From the NCBI GenBank assembly GCA_963575745.1, contig CAUYUJ010015760.1:87001-151000 (forward strand): a DNA stretch of 64,000 nt, given 5' to 3'. Source of the DNA: Prorocentrum cordatum (lineage: Eukaryota > Sar > Dinophyceae > Prorocentrales > Prorocentraceae). The notes under the pieces are model-generated. The model ran no database searches. It was not told the DNA's origin and was given only the letters and a program-made list of their open reading frames with translations. The position numbers were made by a program, and so were the translations under genes. Positions 1 through 10,834 of the stretch are shown here, one piece after another; within the stretch, counting starts at the first letter, position 1, and each line of letters starts with the position of its first letter.

Positions 1-506
1 ATTCAATTCGAACGAATTATAAATGTTAGTTATTACATGTGTTTCGTTCAACATGGTTTTTTTTTTAGTAGGGGTGTTTACATTTTTAGAGCAGGGGTGT
101 TCATATTTTAGGTTGATGTGGTGATGTTGCTGATGATGATGGCGATGCTGATTTGCAAAATTATGAATTGCATATGATTTCTTCCACAAAGAGTAGTACA
201 TAAACTCACGTATACAAGCGAAACGAACAGTGAAACTCAGGCACAGTTTCTGCGGTATCCGGTTGGCCAAATGCATGTGATGACAGAGTCTGTCCTCTTG
301 AAAACTGCAGCATGCTTGAGCGTGCTCGTTGGCACGAGGACTGGTTGCTGGTCATCGTCGATCGTCGATGGTGTATTTATTCCATCCTGAATGCACCTGA
401 CGAGTTGTCAAGTGGTTCCGATTGCGACGCTGCCCCGACGTCGCACTGCACGTGGAACCATATCTGCACGGTTGAGTGACCAGTGCCACGGCCGGTCAGG
501 ACAATG
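1..506. other. non-coding, AT-richer flank
   Basis: No supported gene. The sequence is AT-richer than the rest of the window, with a short T run near position 60, and holds no convincing ORF, repeat or RNA. It lies 3' of the minus-strand transposon-like ORF pair that follows. Confidence 0.5.
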
Positions 507-2589
507 TCACCCCATACTGCATGACTGGTTGTTGTTGTACGCTTTTGTACTCGACACAGCCGTCTGCGGCTGGGGGCGCAAATGCGCTAGGCATTCGATC
601 CACGTCTTAGACGCTGAAATCGGATCCTGCAACGCAGTTGCAACGCTGAAGAGGTTAAGTTCGTGACGGTGCTCGGCGGTCAGCTGCAACGTCAATGCCT
701 TCTCAGGGCGCCTCAAGCAAATGTGGTCGTGCGCAAACCGCTGGGCAACTTTGTGTTTACGCTCGTGCACAAAGCATGGCAATAAACCAAACTTCTGATA
801 CATTTCGGGGAGGTGCATAGCCGCGTGGAATTTGTGAGACCAGACATCGGTGCCATAGCACTCCTGGTGCAGCCGAAGATGATGCGCAATGGCAGCAGAC
901 ATCTCTGCGTGACTGGCGCAAGCGCCCTTCGCCAGTGCAACGATCAAGTCCAAGGCGTCGCACAACGCCAGAAAGCTTGATTTGCGTTTGGCGCATGCAG
1001 GCGTGCCTGCAACTTTGGCTACTACTTCTCTGACGCAGCGTGCGTGCACGGGCATGGCTGACAACGTTCCAGACGCGCCCGCGGCGAACTCGCCCGCGTC
1101 GAAAACCCGACGGGCGTGGTTGACATCGTTCGGCCACGTCCACGCTTGCAAGCATGCGTCGAAGCCGTTGCCGTTGACGATAGGAGCGACCGAGCGATCG
1201 CTGAGGAAGGCAGTGGCCTCTTTATCAACGACGCCGCGCACGACATAGACGCGCGTCCAATCGAAACGCGGCGTCGACGCGACCCCGCGCCCCAAATTGG
1301 GGCCGAGTGCTATATGATTTGGATGATAGTTCCACCCGCTAAGCTGCGTGAGCGCCCTGAATCGTTCATCGTTTATCTCGCCATTATCCATCCGTTCCCA
1401 GCGGGGGCGGCTTCTGCGAAGGAGCGCAACGGCGGTTTCGTCTGCGTTGGTGACCCACCTGCTTTCGTATATGGATGCATCTGTCACGTACCAGCCCGTC
1501 GTCATGCACGCTATAATCGAATTTATGATGCGCCGTGTTTCTGCATGTGGCGCACGGCTTGGTCCCCGCGCGCCCTTTGTTCACGCGCGGCTCCCTCAGT
1601 GCTTCCTCGCCCCCGATGGTGCATCCTAGCTTCGCGGCCAGTGTCGCGCGCGCCGCGCCGTCGCCATTCTCAGACACATCGAGCGCGACGCCCGCAGTCT
1701 CGAGATTGACTTCGCCAGCATCGGCGTTGAATAGCAACCTCTTGGGAAGGATGCGCAACGGATGGCCCATGCCGCCCGGGAGTTTGCGCGCCATGGCAAC
1801 TCTTGCCGCGGACAAGACAAACCACGTGTCTTCGTTTAGGAGATGCTCGTCGAACCCCAGGAAGCTCCAATAGATATCATCAGCCCCTCTATAATCCCTG
1901 CCGTTGGCCAGCGGGTCTCGTGGCGAGATCCCGTCAACGTAAAGGCAGATTCGCCGTGGACGTGCTTGCGTACACGGGCGCCTGCACAGTTGCTGTCGCG
2001 CCGACGACCTGAACCCGCTGCTAGCCTTGCACGCGGCATAAAGCATGGGCCCTGGTGAACGCGCCCAGTTTTGGAATGGCTGGCCGTTTCCAAATTGCAT
2101 GTCCATGCATTGCAGCAAGTGTCCGTAATGGGTCGCTTCTTTAGCAACGACCACCTCCTTTGTGCGAGATTGTGCAGCCCTTGAGACTGCATCTGGCATG
2201 CCATCGTCTCTGATATATTCGAATACATGGGGAAGCTCTCGTTCGGAGATGCACGGTCCGCGGTGGATCTCGAGGGCTTCGGCGCCCGCCGTGCGAGACG
2301 CGGGTCGCTTTCGCGGCGTCGACGGCGCCATGCCTTCGATTCGTGCCAAAACGGCTACGGGTGATATAAACTGATTGCGACGCACTGATTGCATGTATCG
2401 CATGGACAACGCGGATCGGGGCGCTCCGCCGCACGCGCCATGTGTGGATGCTTTTGCATCGCACGCGACCTCGCCATTGGTAACGTGTTCCATAGGTGTT
2501 GGCCCAGTAACGCAGATACGCATGACTTGCATGGCGTGCCTGCGTGATTGCATCAGTTGCAAGGCGCGCGAGGCTCGGTCGCAAAGCAC
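507..2589 (-). pseudogene. transposon-like ORF of a dinoflagellate multicopy family, frameshifted
   Basis: Two overlapping minus-strand frames form one broken gene: 401 codons (2589 to 1384), then 332 codons (1505 to 507). They meet near 1495-1505, where the first frame reads through a sequence that is more sensible one base over (GWYVTDASIYES in the second frame), so a single-base indel is likely. The first part has YVDGISPRDPL, LPGGMGHPLR and a cysteine pair in GTKPCATCRN; the second has HAAMHLPEMYQKFGLLPCF followed by HERKHKVAQRF. From memory, this order (YVDG, then KPC-x2-C, then H-x3-HLP-x(n)-HERKH) recurs in many repetitive unnamed dinoflagellate proteins and recalls transposase-derived proteins with a PKxHxxxH...E-KH pattern. 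That family link is inference. No introns or flanking repeats were found. A host gene is possible but less likely given the frameshift. Confidence 0.55.
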
Positions 2590-2891
2590 GGCTGGCCATG
2601 CGACTACTTAGCCAATCTCAACAAAGTCGACCCCGTCCCATCACAGACGACTGGTGCAACTGGTACGGCGCATGACACATGCAAGGCATGACTGGCGTGC
2701 ATGCGCACGATTTGAACGGCGCTGGGCTTGTGCGACTTACACGACGCAGTATGCAACCATCTTGCCGATAGGAGTTCCGCTCGCTGCGCTGTATTCGGGT
2801 AGACCGTGATGGATAGCGCGGAGTTGCGCAGAGTACACTATATTCGTCGGTGTGGGTACACCCTGGCAAAAATGCAATAGTTGTCGGCCAT

Positions 2892-3078
2892 GTCCTGGTA
2901 GTGGTGCTGGTGGTGGTGGTGGGTGGTGGGTGGTGGTGGTGGGTGGTGGTGATGGTGGTTGCGGTGGTGGTGGTGGCGGTGTGTGTGTGTGGTGGTTTGT
3001 GGTGGTGGTGTTGGTGGTGGTAGTGGGTTGTGGTGATGGTGGTGGTGGTGGCGGTGGCGATGGCGGTGGCGGTGCAGG
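2892..3078. repeat. (TGG)n microsatellite
   Basis: About 190 bp of imperfect TGG/TGA triplets with a short GT run inside. The long His/Pro/Thr-rich frames on the minus strand here are by-products of the triplet. Confidence 0.9.
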
Positions 3079-3544
3079 TCGGCCGTTGAAAATTGGTATT
3101 TTCGGATTCCCAGATCCCAATCTGCTTTAAGCGCCGTCCCATTTCAAGATGAATTTGTTTGTATGTTTTTGGTGGGCCGGCGCAACCCTAATCTACTTCT
3201 TGGGTCTGGCTGTCCTCTCCCCAGGTGATTGTTGGTACACCCACGGCAGTCAATAAGAAAGCTGTTTTTTTTTCCCGTTTAAGCCCCCTGCCAGTTTCTT
3301 GTGGCACGGCGTGTTTGGGCATTTCAGGGGCCGGCAGTTTCTTCTGCGCCCGGTTTCTTGTCTCATGGTCGCGCATGCATTGTGGTTGCCCCTTCCGGGC
3401 TGATTGTCGTTGTTCGGGCTTGTTTTCGCTTGCCCGTTAGTTGCGCTGGTCTTCGGCTGACCTTCCCTGGCTGGTTCTTGTTATCTCCCCGCATCCAAAG
3501 TGGGGTTTTTGTTTTCTTTGGACACCCCGCGCAGGAACAGGAAC

Positions 3545-3773
3545 CCACCATCATCATCATTACTCATTCCTCACTCACTCACACTCATCATCCCTCACAC
3601 ACTCACACACTCACGCACTCACTCACTCACTCACTCAGCACTGACTCATCAGCACTCACATATGATGATGATGATGATGATGATGGGTGTGCGCGTGAGA
3701 GAGTGTGATGATCATCGTCATCACCAGTCAGTCAGTCACTCACTCACTCACTCACTCGCCTTGGGCCTCGTCT
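3545..3773. repeat. (CTCA)n and (GAT)n microsatellites
   Basis: CTCA/CACT tetranucleotides (3570-3650), a block of about eight GAT triplets (3662-3686), then a second CTCA block (3730-3760). Confidence 0.85.
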
Positions 3774-4224
3774 GTGAGTGAATTGCGAGGAAGTCTTAAG
3801 CGGGAGCCCCCTCCCTGTGGGGCCCGCGGATCATGTTACTAATCCGAGCGGGTCATCCAATTCTTGTAATTGTCGCCATGTTTGGGCTCTCGCTCTGCCA
3901 GAACGCCATTCCCAGGCCACATATGTGAGTGAATTGCGAGGAAGTCCAAGCGGGAGCCCCTTCCCTATGGGGCCCGCGGATCATGTTACTAATCCGAGCG
4001 GGTCATCCAATTCCTGTAACTGTCGCCATTTTTGGGCTCTCGCTCTGCCAGAACGCCATTCCCAGGCCACATATGTGAGTGACTTGCGAGGAAGTCTTAA
4101 GCGGGAGCCCCCTCCCTGTGGGGCCCGCGGATCACGTTGCTAATCCGAGCGGGTCATCCAATCCCTGTAACTGTTGCCACTTTTGGGCTCTCGCGCTGCC
4201 AGAACGCCGCTCCCAGGGCACATT
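3774..4224. repeat. 150-bp tandem repeat, three copies
   Basis: Copies begin at about 3774, 3925 and 4075, each with GTGAGTGA(A/C)TTGCGAGGAAG and containing CGGGAGCCCC and ATCCGAGCGGGTCATCCAAT. Copies 1 and 2 are nearly identical; copy 3 diverges at its end and grades into the next repeat. Confidence 0.9.
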
Positions 4225-4385
4225 TTGAATCCCCGGAGCCAACTGTAGGCCACTTCGTGTTCTTTGTGCTCCCAGAACACCACTCCCGGGCCACATTTTG
4301 AATGCCCGGAGCCAGCCGTAAGCCACTTTGTGTTCTTCGTGTTCCCAAAACACAACTCCCGGGCCACTTTCTGAATGTCCGCAAC
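4190..4385. repeat. about 75-bp tandem repeat, 2.5 copies
   Basis: Units share CCAGAACACCACTCCCGGGC followed by CACATTTTGAAT and a GGAGCCA segment, and continue directly from the third 150-bp repeat, whose end (GCCAGAACGCC...CACAT) is the same sequence. The 75-bp unit probably arose from part of the 150-bp unit. Confidence 0.75.
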
Positions 4386-4544
4386 CAAAACAGGAGGGCG
4401 AGGTCGGGGGCAACGTAGGGAGCGGGGGGGGGGCCGCGCCAGGGCGAGAAGAAATATACGCAGAAGAGACAGCCAGGACGCCTCACCAACCACGAGGACG
4501 ACGGTGAGGGCTTTTGCCAGATTCGCCCAGAGGATTATCATGTG

Positions 4545-4795
4545 GGGTCCTTCCGTCGGAGTAATTTTCGGTTGTCCGTCGGTTGCTCCGGTCGCGCATG
4601 GCTCTCGGCTGGCCCTCGGTCGCTGGGTCTCCGGTCTGCCTTTTTCTTGGCTGGTTTTGGTTATTTTTCCGGTTGTCCGTCGGTTGCCGTGGTCGCGCCT
4701 GGCCCTCGGCTGACCCTCGGTCGCTCGGTCTTTCGCATGCCCGTTCCTGGTTGGTTTTGGTTATTATCTCGCGCAGGGCGTTTAAACCTCCGACC
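4545..4795. repeat. minisatellite, TTGTCCGTCGGTTG family (first block)
   Basis: Two to three degenerate units of about 100 bp built of GTCCGTCGGTTG, GGTCGCGCCTGGCCCTCGGC, GGTCGCTCGGTCT and TTCCTGGCTGGTTTTGGTTA. The same unit resumes at 5690 after a different GC-rich repeat, so one array has been split by the other. Confidence 0.85.
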
Positions 4796-4799
4796 ACTT

Positions 4800-5530
4800 T
4801 ATTCCGCGTCGCTCCCCCCCCCCTTCCCCGCGCTCCCAGCGCCAGAGTGGGACCCCCGCGCCGCGGCTCTCTGCCCCGAGCCCCCCCGCGCCCCCAGCGC
4901 CCCAGCGGGGGCCCCGCCCGCTGCCCCCTCCGCCACGAACGTTTAGTTCCGCGTCGCCCGCCCACCCCCACCACCCCACCCACCCCGCGCCCCCAGCGCC
5001 GGAGTGGGACCCCCGCGCCGCGGCTCTCTGCCCCGAGCCCTTCCGCGCCCCCAGCGCCCCAGCGGGGGCCGCGCCCGCTTTTTATTCAGCGTCGCACCCT
5101 CTCCTCCCCCCCGCGCCCCCAGCGCCAGAGTGGGGCCCCCGTGCCGCGGCTGTCCGCTCGCGCCCCCAGCGCCCCGGCGGGGGGCCCGCCCGCTGCCCCC
5201 TTCCGCCACGAACGTTTCATTCCGCGCCCCCTTCCCCCGCCCCCCCCCCCCACCGCGCTCCCCAGCGCCAGAGTGGGACCCCCGCGCCGCGGCTCTCTGC
5301 CCCGAGCCCCGCCGCGCCCCCAGCGCCCCAGCGGGGGCCCCGCCCACTGCCCCCTCCGCAACGAACGCTTTATTCCGCGTCGCGACGCACACCGCCTCCC
5401 CCACCTTCCCCGCGCCACCAGCGCCCCAGTGGGGGTTCCGCCCCGTGCCCCTTCCGCCCCGAGCATGCCATTCCGCATCGCGACGCGCGCCACCCTCCCC
5501 CCCACCTTCCCCACCTGGGATTTGGGCCCC
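4800..5530. repeat. GC-rich minisatellite, about 130-190 bp units
   Basis: Repeated CCCCCAGCGCCAGAGTGGGA, CCGCGGCTCTCTGCCCCGAG, GCCCCAGCGGGGGCCCCGCC and CCGCCACGAACGTTT modules. Strong C/G strand skew leaves several frames open, but codon pattern and repetition argue against coding. Confidence 0.85.
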
Positions 5531-5568
5531 GTGGCTGGGCCCGAGGGGCGATGTCTTGCCCCCATCTT

Positions 5569-5652
5569 CCCCCCTCCTCCTCCTCCTCCTCCTCCTCCTC
5601 CTCCTCCTCCTCCTCTTCCTCCTCTTCCTCCTCTTCCTCCTCCTCCTCCTTC
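5569..5652. repeat. (CTC)n microsatellite
   Basis: About 28 CTC/CTT triplets, nearly pure. Confidence 0.95.
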
Positions 5653-5689
5653 CTTTTTTGTGCGAGAGCCATGGCGCGCGTTCCACTTG

Positions 5690-6548
5690 TTTTCTGGTCG
5701 TCCGTCGGTTGATGTGGTCGCGCCTGGCCCTCGGCTGGCCCTCGGTCGCTCGGTCTCTCGTCTGCCCCTTGCTGGCTGGTTCTGTTTATTCTTCGGTTGT
5801 CCGTCGGTTGTCCAGCGGTTGCCGTGGTCGCGCCTGGCCCTCGGCTGTTCCTCGGTCTCTCGTCTGCCCGTTCCTGGCTGGTTTTGTTTTTTCTCGGTTG
5901 CCCGTCGGCTGTCCGTCGGTTGCTATGGTTGCGCATGGCCCTCGGTTGGCCCTCGGTCGCTCGGTCTCTGGTCTGCCCCTTCCTGGCTGATTTTTTGTTT
6001 TGTTTTTTTCGGTTGTTCGTCGGTTGTCCGTCAGCAGTTGTGGTCGCGCCTGGTCCTCGGCTGGCCCTCGGTCGCTCGGTCTCTCGTCTGCCCCTTCCTC
6101 GTTGGTTTTGGTATTTTTGTTCGGCTGTCCGTCGGTTGTCCGTCGGTTGCTGTGTGCGCGCCTCGCCCTCGGCTGACCTTCGGTCGATCGGTCTCTCGTC
6201 TGCCCTTGCCTGGCTGGTTCTGGTTATGATTATGTTGAACGTCGGTTTTTCGTCGGTCGCTGTGGTCGCGCGTGGCCCTCGGCTGGCCCTCGGTCTCTCG
6301 GTCTCTGGTCTGCCGCTTCCTTGCTTTTTTTCTGTTATTTTTCCGGTTGTCCGTCGGTTGTTGTGGTCGCGCCTGGCCCTCGGTTGGCCCTCGGTCGCTC
6401 GGTCTCTCGCTCGTCTGCCCCTTCCTGGCTGGTTTTGGGTATTTTTCGGTTGTCCGTCGGTTGTCCGTCGGCGTTCGTGGTCGCGCCTGGCCCTTGGCTG
6501 GCCCGCGGTCGCTCGGTCTCTCGTCTGCCTCTTTCTGGCTGGCTTTTT
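5690..6548. repeat. minisatellite, TTGTCCGTCGGTTG family (second block)
   Basis: About eight tandem units of 95-110 bp, same unit as 4545-4795. Unit length varies through duplication of the short TTGTCCGTCGG piece inside units. Reading frames of 250 to 600 codons across it on both strands are artefacts of the stop-poor repeat. Confidence 0.9.
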
Positions 6549-6552
6549 TTTG

Positions 6553-6765
6553 TGATGGCGGTGGTGGGTGTGGTGGGTTGTGGTGGGTTGTGGTGGTACT
6601 GGTTGCGGTGGCAGTTTTGGTGGTGGTGGTGTAGTGGTTTGTGGTGATGGTGGTGGTTGTGGTGGTGGTGGGTTGTGGTGGTTGTGGTGGTGGTTGTGGT
6701 GGTGGCGGTTGTGGTGGTGGTGGTGTGGTGGTGTGTGGTGGTGGTGATGGTGGTGTGGCCTTCGG
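6553..6765. repeat. (GGT)n microsatellite
   Basis: About 210 bp of GGT/TGTGGTGG triplets, same class as 2892-3078. Confidence 0.9.
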
Positions 6766-6907
6766 CTCTTCCCGCCACTGTGTTTTGGCTTTGGTTCAGG
6801 GTTCTCATGGATACCTCTTGAGGTCTCGTCAGAAGGGTCTCGGGGGCGTCTGAGGAGGATACGAGGGCTCGATATGGTGATTTGTGTGTTCTCTCTGCGG
6901 CCTCTGG

Positions 6908-7090
6908 GCCCTCTCTGGTCATCGTCGCTGCGTCCCCGCCGTCGGCGCTGCTGGCCGCCGCCGGCGCCGGCGCGGGAGGGGGGAGGGGTTTGAACCCCCC
7001 CCCTCTTGGGCCCTCTTTGGTCATCGTCGCTGCCTCCCCGCCGTCGGCGCTGCTGGCGGCCGCCAGCGCCAGCGCTGGCGCCGGCGCCAT
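6908..7090. repeat. 101-bp tandem duplication
   Basis: GGTCATCGTCGCTGC and CCGCCGTCGGCGCTGCTGG occur in two units beginning at about 6908 and 7009, each ending in a GCC/GGCGCC-rich stretch that could form a strong hairpin. Confidence 0.8.
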
Positions 7091-8980
7091 GGGGGGGGGT
7101 TAGTGGATGAGGGAGTCCCCCTGGTCGACGGCGCCGAGTGTTTGGGGGGGGCCCACCCCCCGGTTCGAAACGCGCCGCCGAAAGTTCCCAAGGCAAGCGC
7201 CCGTGAAACGCGCTCTCTCAGATTCCAGGATCTGAGTTTGATCAGTTTTTGGGAAATTTGGGTTCGTTTGGGGGGCGCTGGGGTGTTCTGAGAGCCCCGT
7301 TTCCTGAGGGAAACATGCGCTTTGTCGAGGAAGTGTGGCGACCCCCGTGGAGGTGACCCCCCTTGGCACTGCCTGGTGTGCGCACACCGTCGAGGCTGGC
7401 TACATGACTAGGCGGGGGGTGGATGCGATGGCGAGGGCCATGAAATCTCCGAGATCCCATTGCCCCATCTGCTCCTTGCAGCACGTCCCCTGGAACCCGG
7501 CATCCGCGCACATGCCTCGTGCCACGGTGCGCCAACCGCCCTCATCCTGACCACCACTTCGGCGCACCCGAAACGCAGACCAGCTCCAGCTCTTTACCCA
7601 CGCCTCCCCCCGACGCACGTCGGGGGGAGAGTGGGCAGAGAGTAGCGCCGTAACGTAACGTCGACGTTACGGCCAGGAGCCTTTGCTTCGCGTGTCGCGT
7701 CGCCGGTTCTGACCTGACACGCTCCGGCGTGGCACGTTGGACCCATCTTAGCCCCAGGCATGTTTCCCCCAGCCTTCCGCCCTACGAGGCGGAGCCTCAC
7801 GTTGTCAGTTTGCAAGGCATGGCGTGTCGCAGGGGCCGCCGCCGCCGCCACAGGCGAAACCAGAGTCCCTGACCGCATGTGCATCGTTTTCATGGCCGCC
7901 TTGTCCTCGTCTGACCCCCAGTGGGCCCTGCTCTGCAAGCAAGGTTTGCAGATAACCTGCACTTTCTTTTCGGAAGGGGCTCTCGATGTTCCTTGGCTCC
8001 TTACATTTGATTTCCCTCGGTGTTTTTAGCGATTCGTGCATCTAGGCAGACGCAGCTAAGGCCCAAAAGGAGTTAATTTCCTTATTCAAGGCTCCTCATG
8101 ACTGGGTGACTCCAGTAACTGAGTGCCTCCACGGCCACACCCGGCCAGGCAGACAGTTGAGGATGGGGCGGGGGCAAGAGCGAGCTGTTGCTGCACCCTC
8201 TTCTTTCTCCTGGATGTCTCTGGATGTCTTCAAACATTGTTGCAGAGCTCTCTGGCATTCCCCAGAGGCCCCCATAGGCCCCCCGAGGTCCGAGAAGACC
8301 CGACAAGTCAAAGCGGCCCTGGCAAGGCACCTTATCAGCAGGAGTCCGAGAAGGCTCCGGGAGGGTCCCGAGAGGGTTCCCGGGTGGCTGCTCAGAGGGT
8401 CATCGGAGAAGCTTCTGGGAGGCATCGGGGCGGCAGCGGGCCAACGGCGCGACTGCACCGGGCACGCAGCCGCCGCCGCCCCCCCCCCTGGGAGAGATCC
8501 GGATCCTTCTGCAACCCTTGTCGGAGCCCTAGAGCGAGACGAACTTGGGGAGCGTCCAAAATTGTATCCTCGACGTTTGATCCGTCCCTCTTCGCCTTTC
8601 TTTTCGGTGGGCGGGCCTGCGGGAGGAAGGTGATTCGCATTGGAGTCCCCTCCCCAGACCCTGGAGCAGAAGGGAGGGGGTGGACGAGGAGGGTCAGCAG
8701 AGGGAGCAGAAGCACAAAAGGCGATTGGGAGCCACGGCCACACTCCTAAAGCCCTTCTTCCCGCAAGCAGGCTCTATTTTTTGTTGTTGTTCTTCCTCTC
8801 TCCCTCTCTCTCGGAGGGAGATTTCTCTGCTGGGCGAACTCAAGGTGCTGGCATGTCGTTCGTACGGAGAGGGACTCCTCCTTCCCCTGGGGATGGGGGT
8901 AGTCCTTGCCTTGCGGGCCTTGCCATCCTTTTCACGGGGCTCGAGGCGCCCTGGGTGAGCCTGGAAGGAGGAGGAGAGAC
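7091..8980. other. no gene recognised; contains an 18-bp palindrome
   Basis: Non-repetitive GC-rich sequence without a convincing ORF in either strand. CGTAACGTCGACGTTACG at 7654-7671 is a perfect palindrome, and CCCCCCGACGCACGTCGGGG at about 7605-7625 is another inverted repeat just upstream. No flanking gene explains them. Confidence 0.5.
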
Positions 8981-8983
8981 AGG

Positions 8984-9085
8984 AGGCATGAGGAAGAGGA
9001 GGGGGAGGAGGAGGAGGAGGGACAGGAGGCAGGAGGAGGAGGAGGAGGAGGAGGAGGAGGAGGAGGAGGAGGAGAAGGAAGAAGA
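8984..9085. repeat. (GGA)n microsatellite
   Basis: Purine-only GGA triplets with minor interruptions on the plus strand. Confidence 0.9.
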
Positions 9086-9159
9086 ACACGGCGGAGGACG
9101 ACGAGGAGGGACAGGGATGCTGCCCGTAAGAGGAGGAGGGAGGTTGAGGATGAGCATGA

Positions 9160-9250
9160 GCCAGGTTGGGGACGACGACCGAGACGACCGAGACGACCGA
9201 GACGACCTGGACTACCGGGACGACCGAGACGACCGAGACGAAGACGGTTG
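9160..9250. repeat. (GACGACCGA)n minisatellite
   Basis: A 9-bp unit GACGACCGA repeated about nine times, grading into GAC triplets to about 9297. Confidence 0.85.
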
Positions 9251-9875
9251 CGACCACGGAGGCGACGACGATGACGACAACGACAACGACGACGGCGAGT
9301 GACTACATCCGAAGCTAGCGTCAAGAGGATTCTCCTCGGAGGCAAAAAGTCATCCATGCATTCCTCGATTTTTGGGGGGCGCCTGGTGCGTGTGCCGCCT
9401 GCCCCCTTGATCTTCCAGGGTGCCGGGGCACGTGAGCGCGTTCTGGGCACGCTGCGTCATTCTGACCTTCATCGCCGTGGCTCAGAAAGACAACTATCGG
9501 GCTGGGAGGATGGGTTTGGGAGAAATGATGAGGTCGTCCGTATTACCGCGTACGTTGAAGGTGTTCATTGTACAGTCGTGCCCCGTATCTTCCCAGCCCC
9601 TTCCTCCCATCACGATCATTGTCTTTCCCCATCTCCATGGCTGATTCGTTGAGGAGATCGGCTGCAACACTGATTTACCCAGAATTTGTTTTCCCGTCGA
9701 ATCTACGAACAAAAAACGTAGAACGAGTATAGACCTCATCAAAGTCGATGTATTTTTCGTGGAGTCGACGAACGTTCTCAAACCCTGGAGCAACTCAAGC
9801 CTGTAGTCGATCTCCTACTCGACTGGTCTTTGACCGTGCGCGCCCCCCGGGTGCCCGCCAGTCCGCCCGCCTCAG

Positions 9876-10040
9876 GCGGACTCCGCGGGCCAGCTGTGCG
9901 CCTGCCAGCGGCTCGACAGCGACGGCTCCGCGGGCGCGGCGGGCTCCGTGGGCTCCGCGCGGCATGCCGGCGAGGCCGAGGGGGCCGAGCCGCCGCTGGC
10001 CGACGAAGCCGAGCCCGTCAGCGACGGGCCCGCGACCGAG
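9876..10040 (+). CDS. possible LST8 exon (acidic, low-complexity segment)
   Basis: A candidate 55-codon exon, ADSAGQLCACQRLDSDG at the start and EPVSDGPATE at the end, preceded by CCCGCCTCAG. Nearly every third codon position is G or C, unlike the flanks. Its end joins in phase 0 to the exon at 10,490: both edges carry the 7-bp direct repeat CCGAGGA (10,036 and 10,485), the same kind of flanking repeat seen at the other introns of this gene, and the splice gives PATE then EEECLG. The implied intron has a GA donor. The peptide does not match the LST8 family and would be an acidic insertion before the third blade. No exon further upstream was found. A non-coding GC-rich stretch is a real alternative. 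Confidence 0.4.
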
Positions 10041-10489
10041 GACGGTCCCGCGTCGGCGTTCGCTCCTGATGCTCGCCCGCTGCGCTCGCCCTTCCTCTGT
10101 CCCCCTCTTTCTCCCGCGCGTCGTCCTCCTCCTGCCTCCCCACGCCTCCTCGTTGCCTTCCGTCCTGCTTCTCCTGCTGCCTCTCTTCCTCCCCCCTCCT
10201 TTCTCCGTCCTCCCTCCTCCTTGCTCCTCCTTGCTCCTCCTCCTCCTTGCTCCTCCCTCTCTCCTCCTCCCCCCCTCCTCACTGTTCATTCTCCCGCCAC
10301 CCTCCTCCTGCCGCAGCCTCCCCCCTCCGCTTCCTGAGGGGCCCCCCTCCGCTTCCTGAGGAGGGCGGGAGAGGTGGCGGGAGGAGGAAGCGCAGAGGGG
10401 GAAGAGGGAGGATGACGAGGGAGGGCGGGGGGGGGGAGTGCCTCCCTCCGTCCTCGCTCTCCACTCCTCCCCTCCTCTCTGCCCCCGAG
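10041..10489 (+). other. predicted intron, 449 bp, GA-AG, hairpin-rich
   Basis: Starts GACGGTCC and ends CCCCCGAG. The first two thirds are almost pure pyrimidine (CTCCT blocks) and the last third purine-rich (GGAGGAAGCGCAGAGGGGG pairs with CCCTCCGCTTCCTGAGG), so the transcript could fold on itself. Flanked by CCGAGGA direct repeats. Confidence 0.4.
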
Positions 10490-10530
10490 GAGGAGGAGTG
10501 CCTGGGCAGCGGGGGCTACCCCTCGCAGAC
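10490..10530 (+). CDS. LST8: LST8 exon, start of a WD40 blade (41 bp)
   Basis: Encodes EEECLGSGGYPSQ plus two bases (AC) and is followed by a canonical GTGAGC donor. Joining to the exon at 14,922, which begins with one base (A), keeps the frame and gives SGGYPSQTQVWD. This has exactly the length and pattern of the WD40 strand-d motif in LST8 relatives (plant SGSEDGTVKIWD, animal TGGEDCTARIWD). The preceding residues CLGSGG align with WMYSGS or WMYTGG. The upstream boundary (after CCCCCGAG) rests on the direct-repeat argument and is less sure. LST8 is the seven-bladed propeller subunit that binds the TOR kinase domain in the cytosol and at endomembranes. Confidence 0.6.
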
Positions 10531-10618
10531 GTGAGCGCGGCGCGCCCCGTGGAACCCCCCCCTTGCGCGCGGGGGTGCGGCGGCGACAGACCGCGCCAGG
10601 CCGCAGACCACGAGGGAT

Positions 10619-10622
10619 CGCT

Positions 10623-10674
<52 letters not shown>

Positions 10675-10779
10675 AGGCGACGACGACGACAACGACGACG
10701 ACGTCGCCGACGACGCCGACGACGGCGGCAGCGGCAACGACGACGACGACGGCGGCGGCGACGACGACGACAGCTTCCC
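10619..10779. repeat. (GAC)n microsatellite
   Basis: About 160 bp of GAC/GGC triplets. Long Thr or Arg frames on the plus strand are by-products. Confidence 0.95.
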
Positions 10780-10834
10780 CCCGGGGCTCGCCGCCGAGGG
10801 CAGCTTACGCTCCCCGCCCCAACCCCTTCCAGGG

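Noticed and set aside
4019-4040. Resemblance of CGCCATTTTTGGGCTCTCG to the dinoflagellate spliced leader
   Set aside because: Only a partial match, lacking the leader's exact core and a following donor, and the other copies of the 150-bp repeat diverge at this spot.
4583-7196. Plus-strand 548-codon and minus-strand 608-codon ORFs
   Set aside because: Both run across GC-rich minisatellites and (CTC)n; Pro/Arg/Ser- or Glu-rich composition follows the repeat units and no domain is present.
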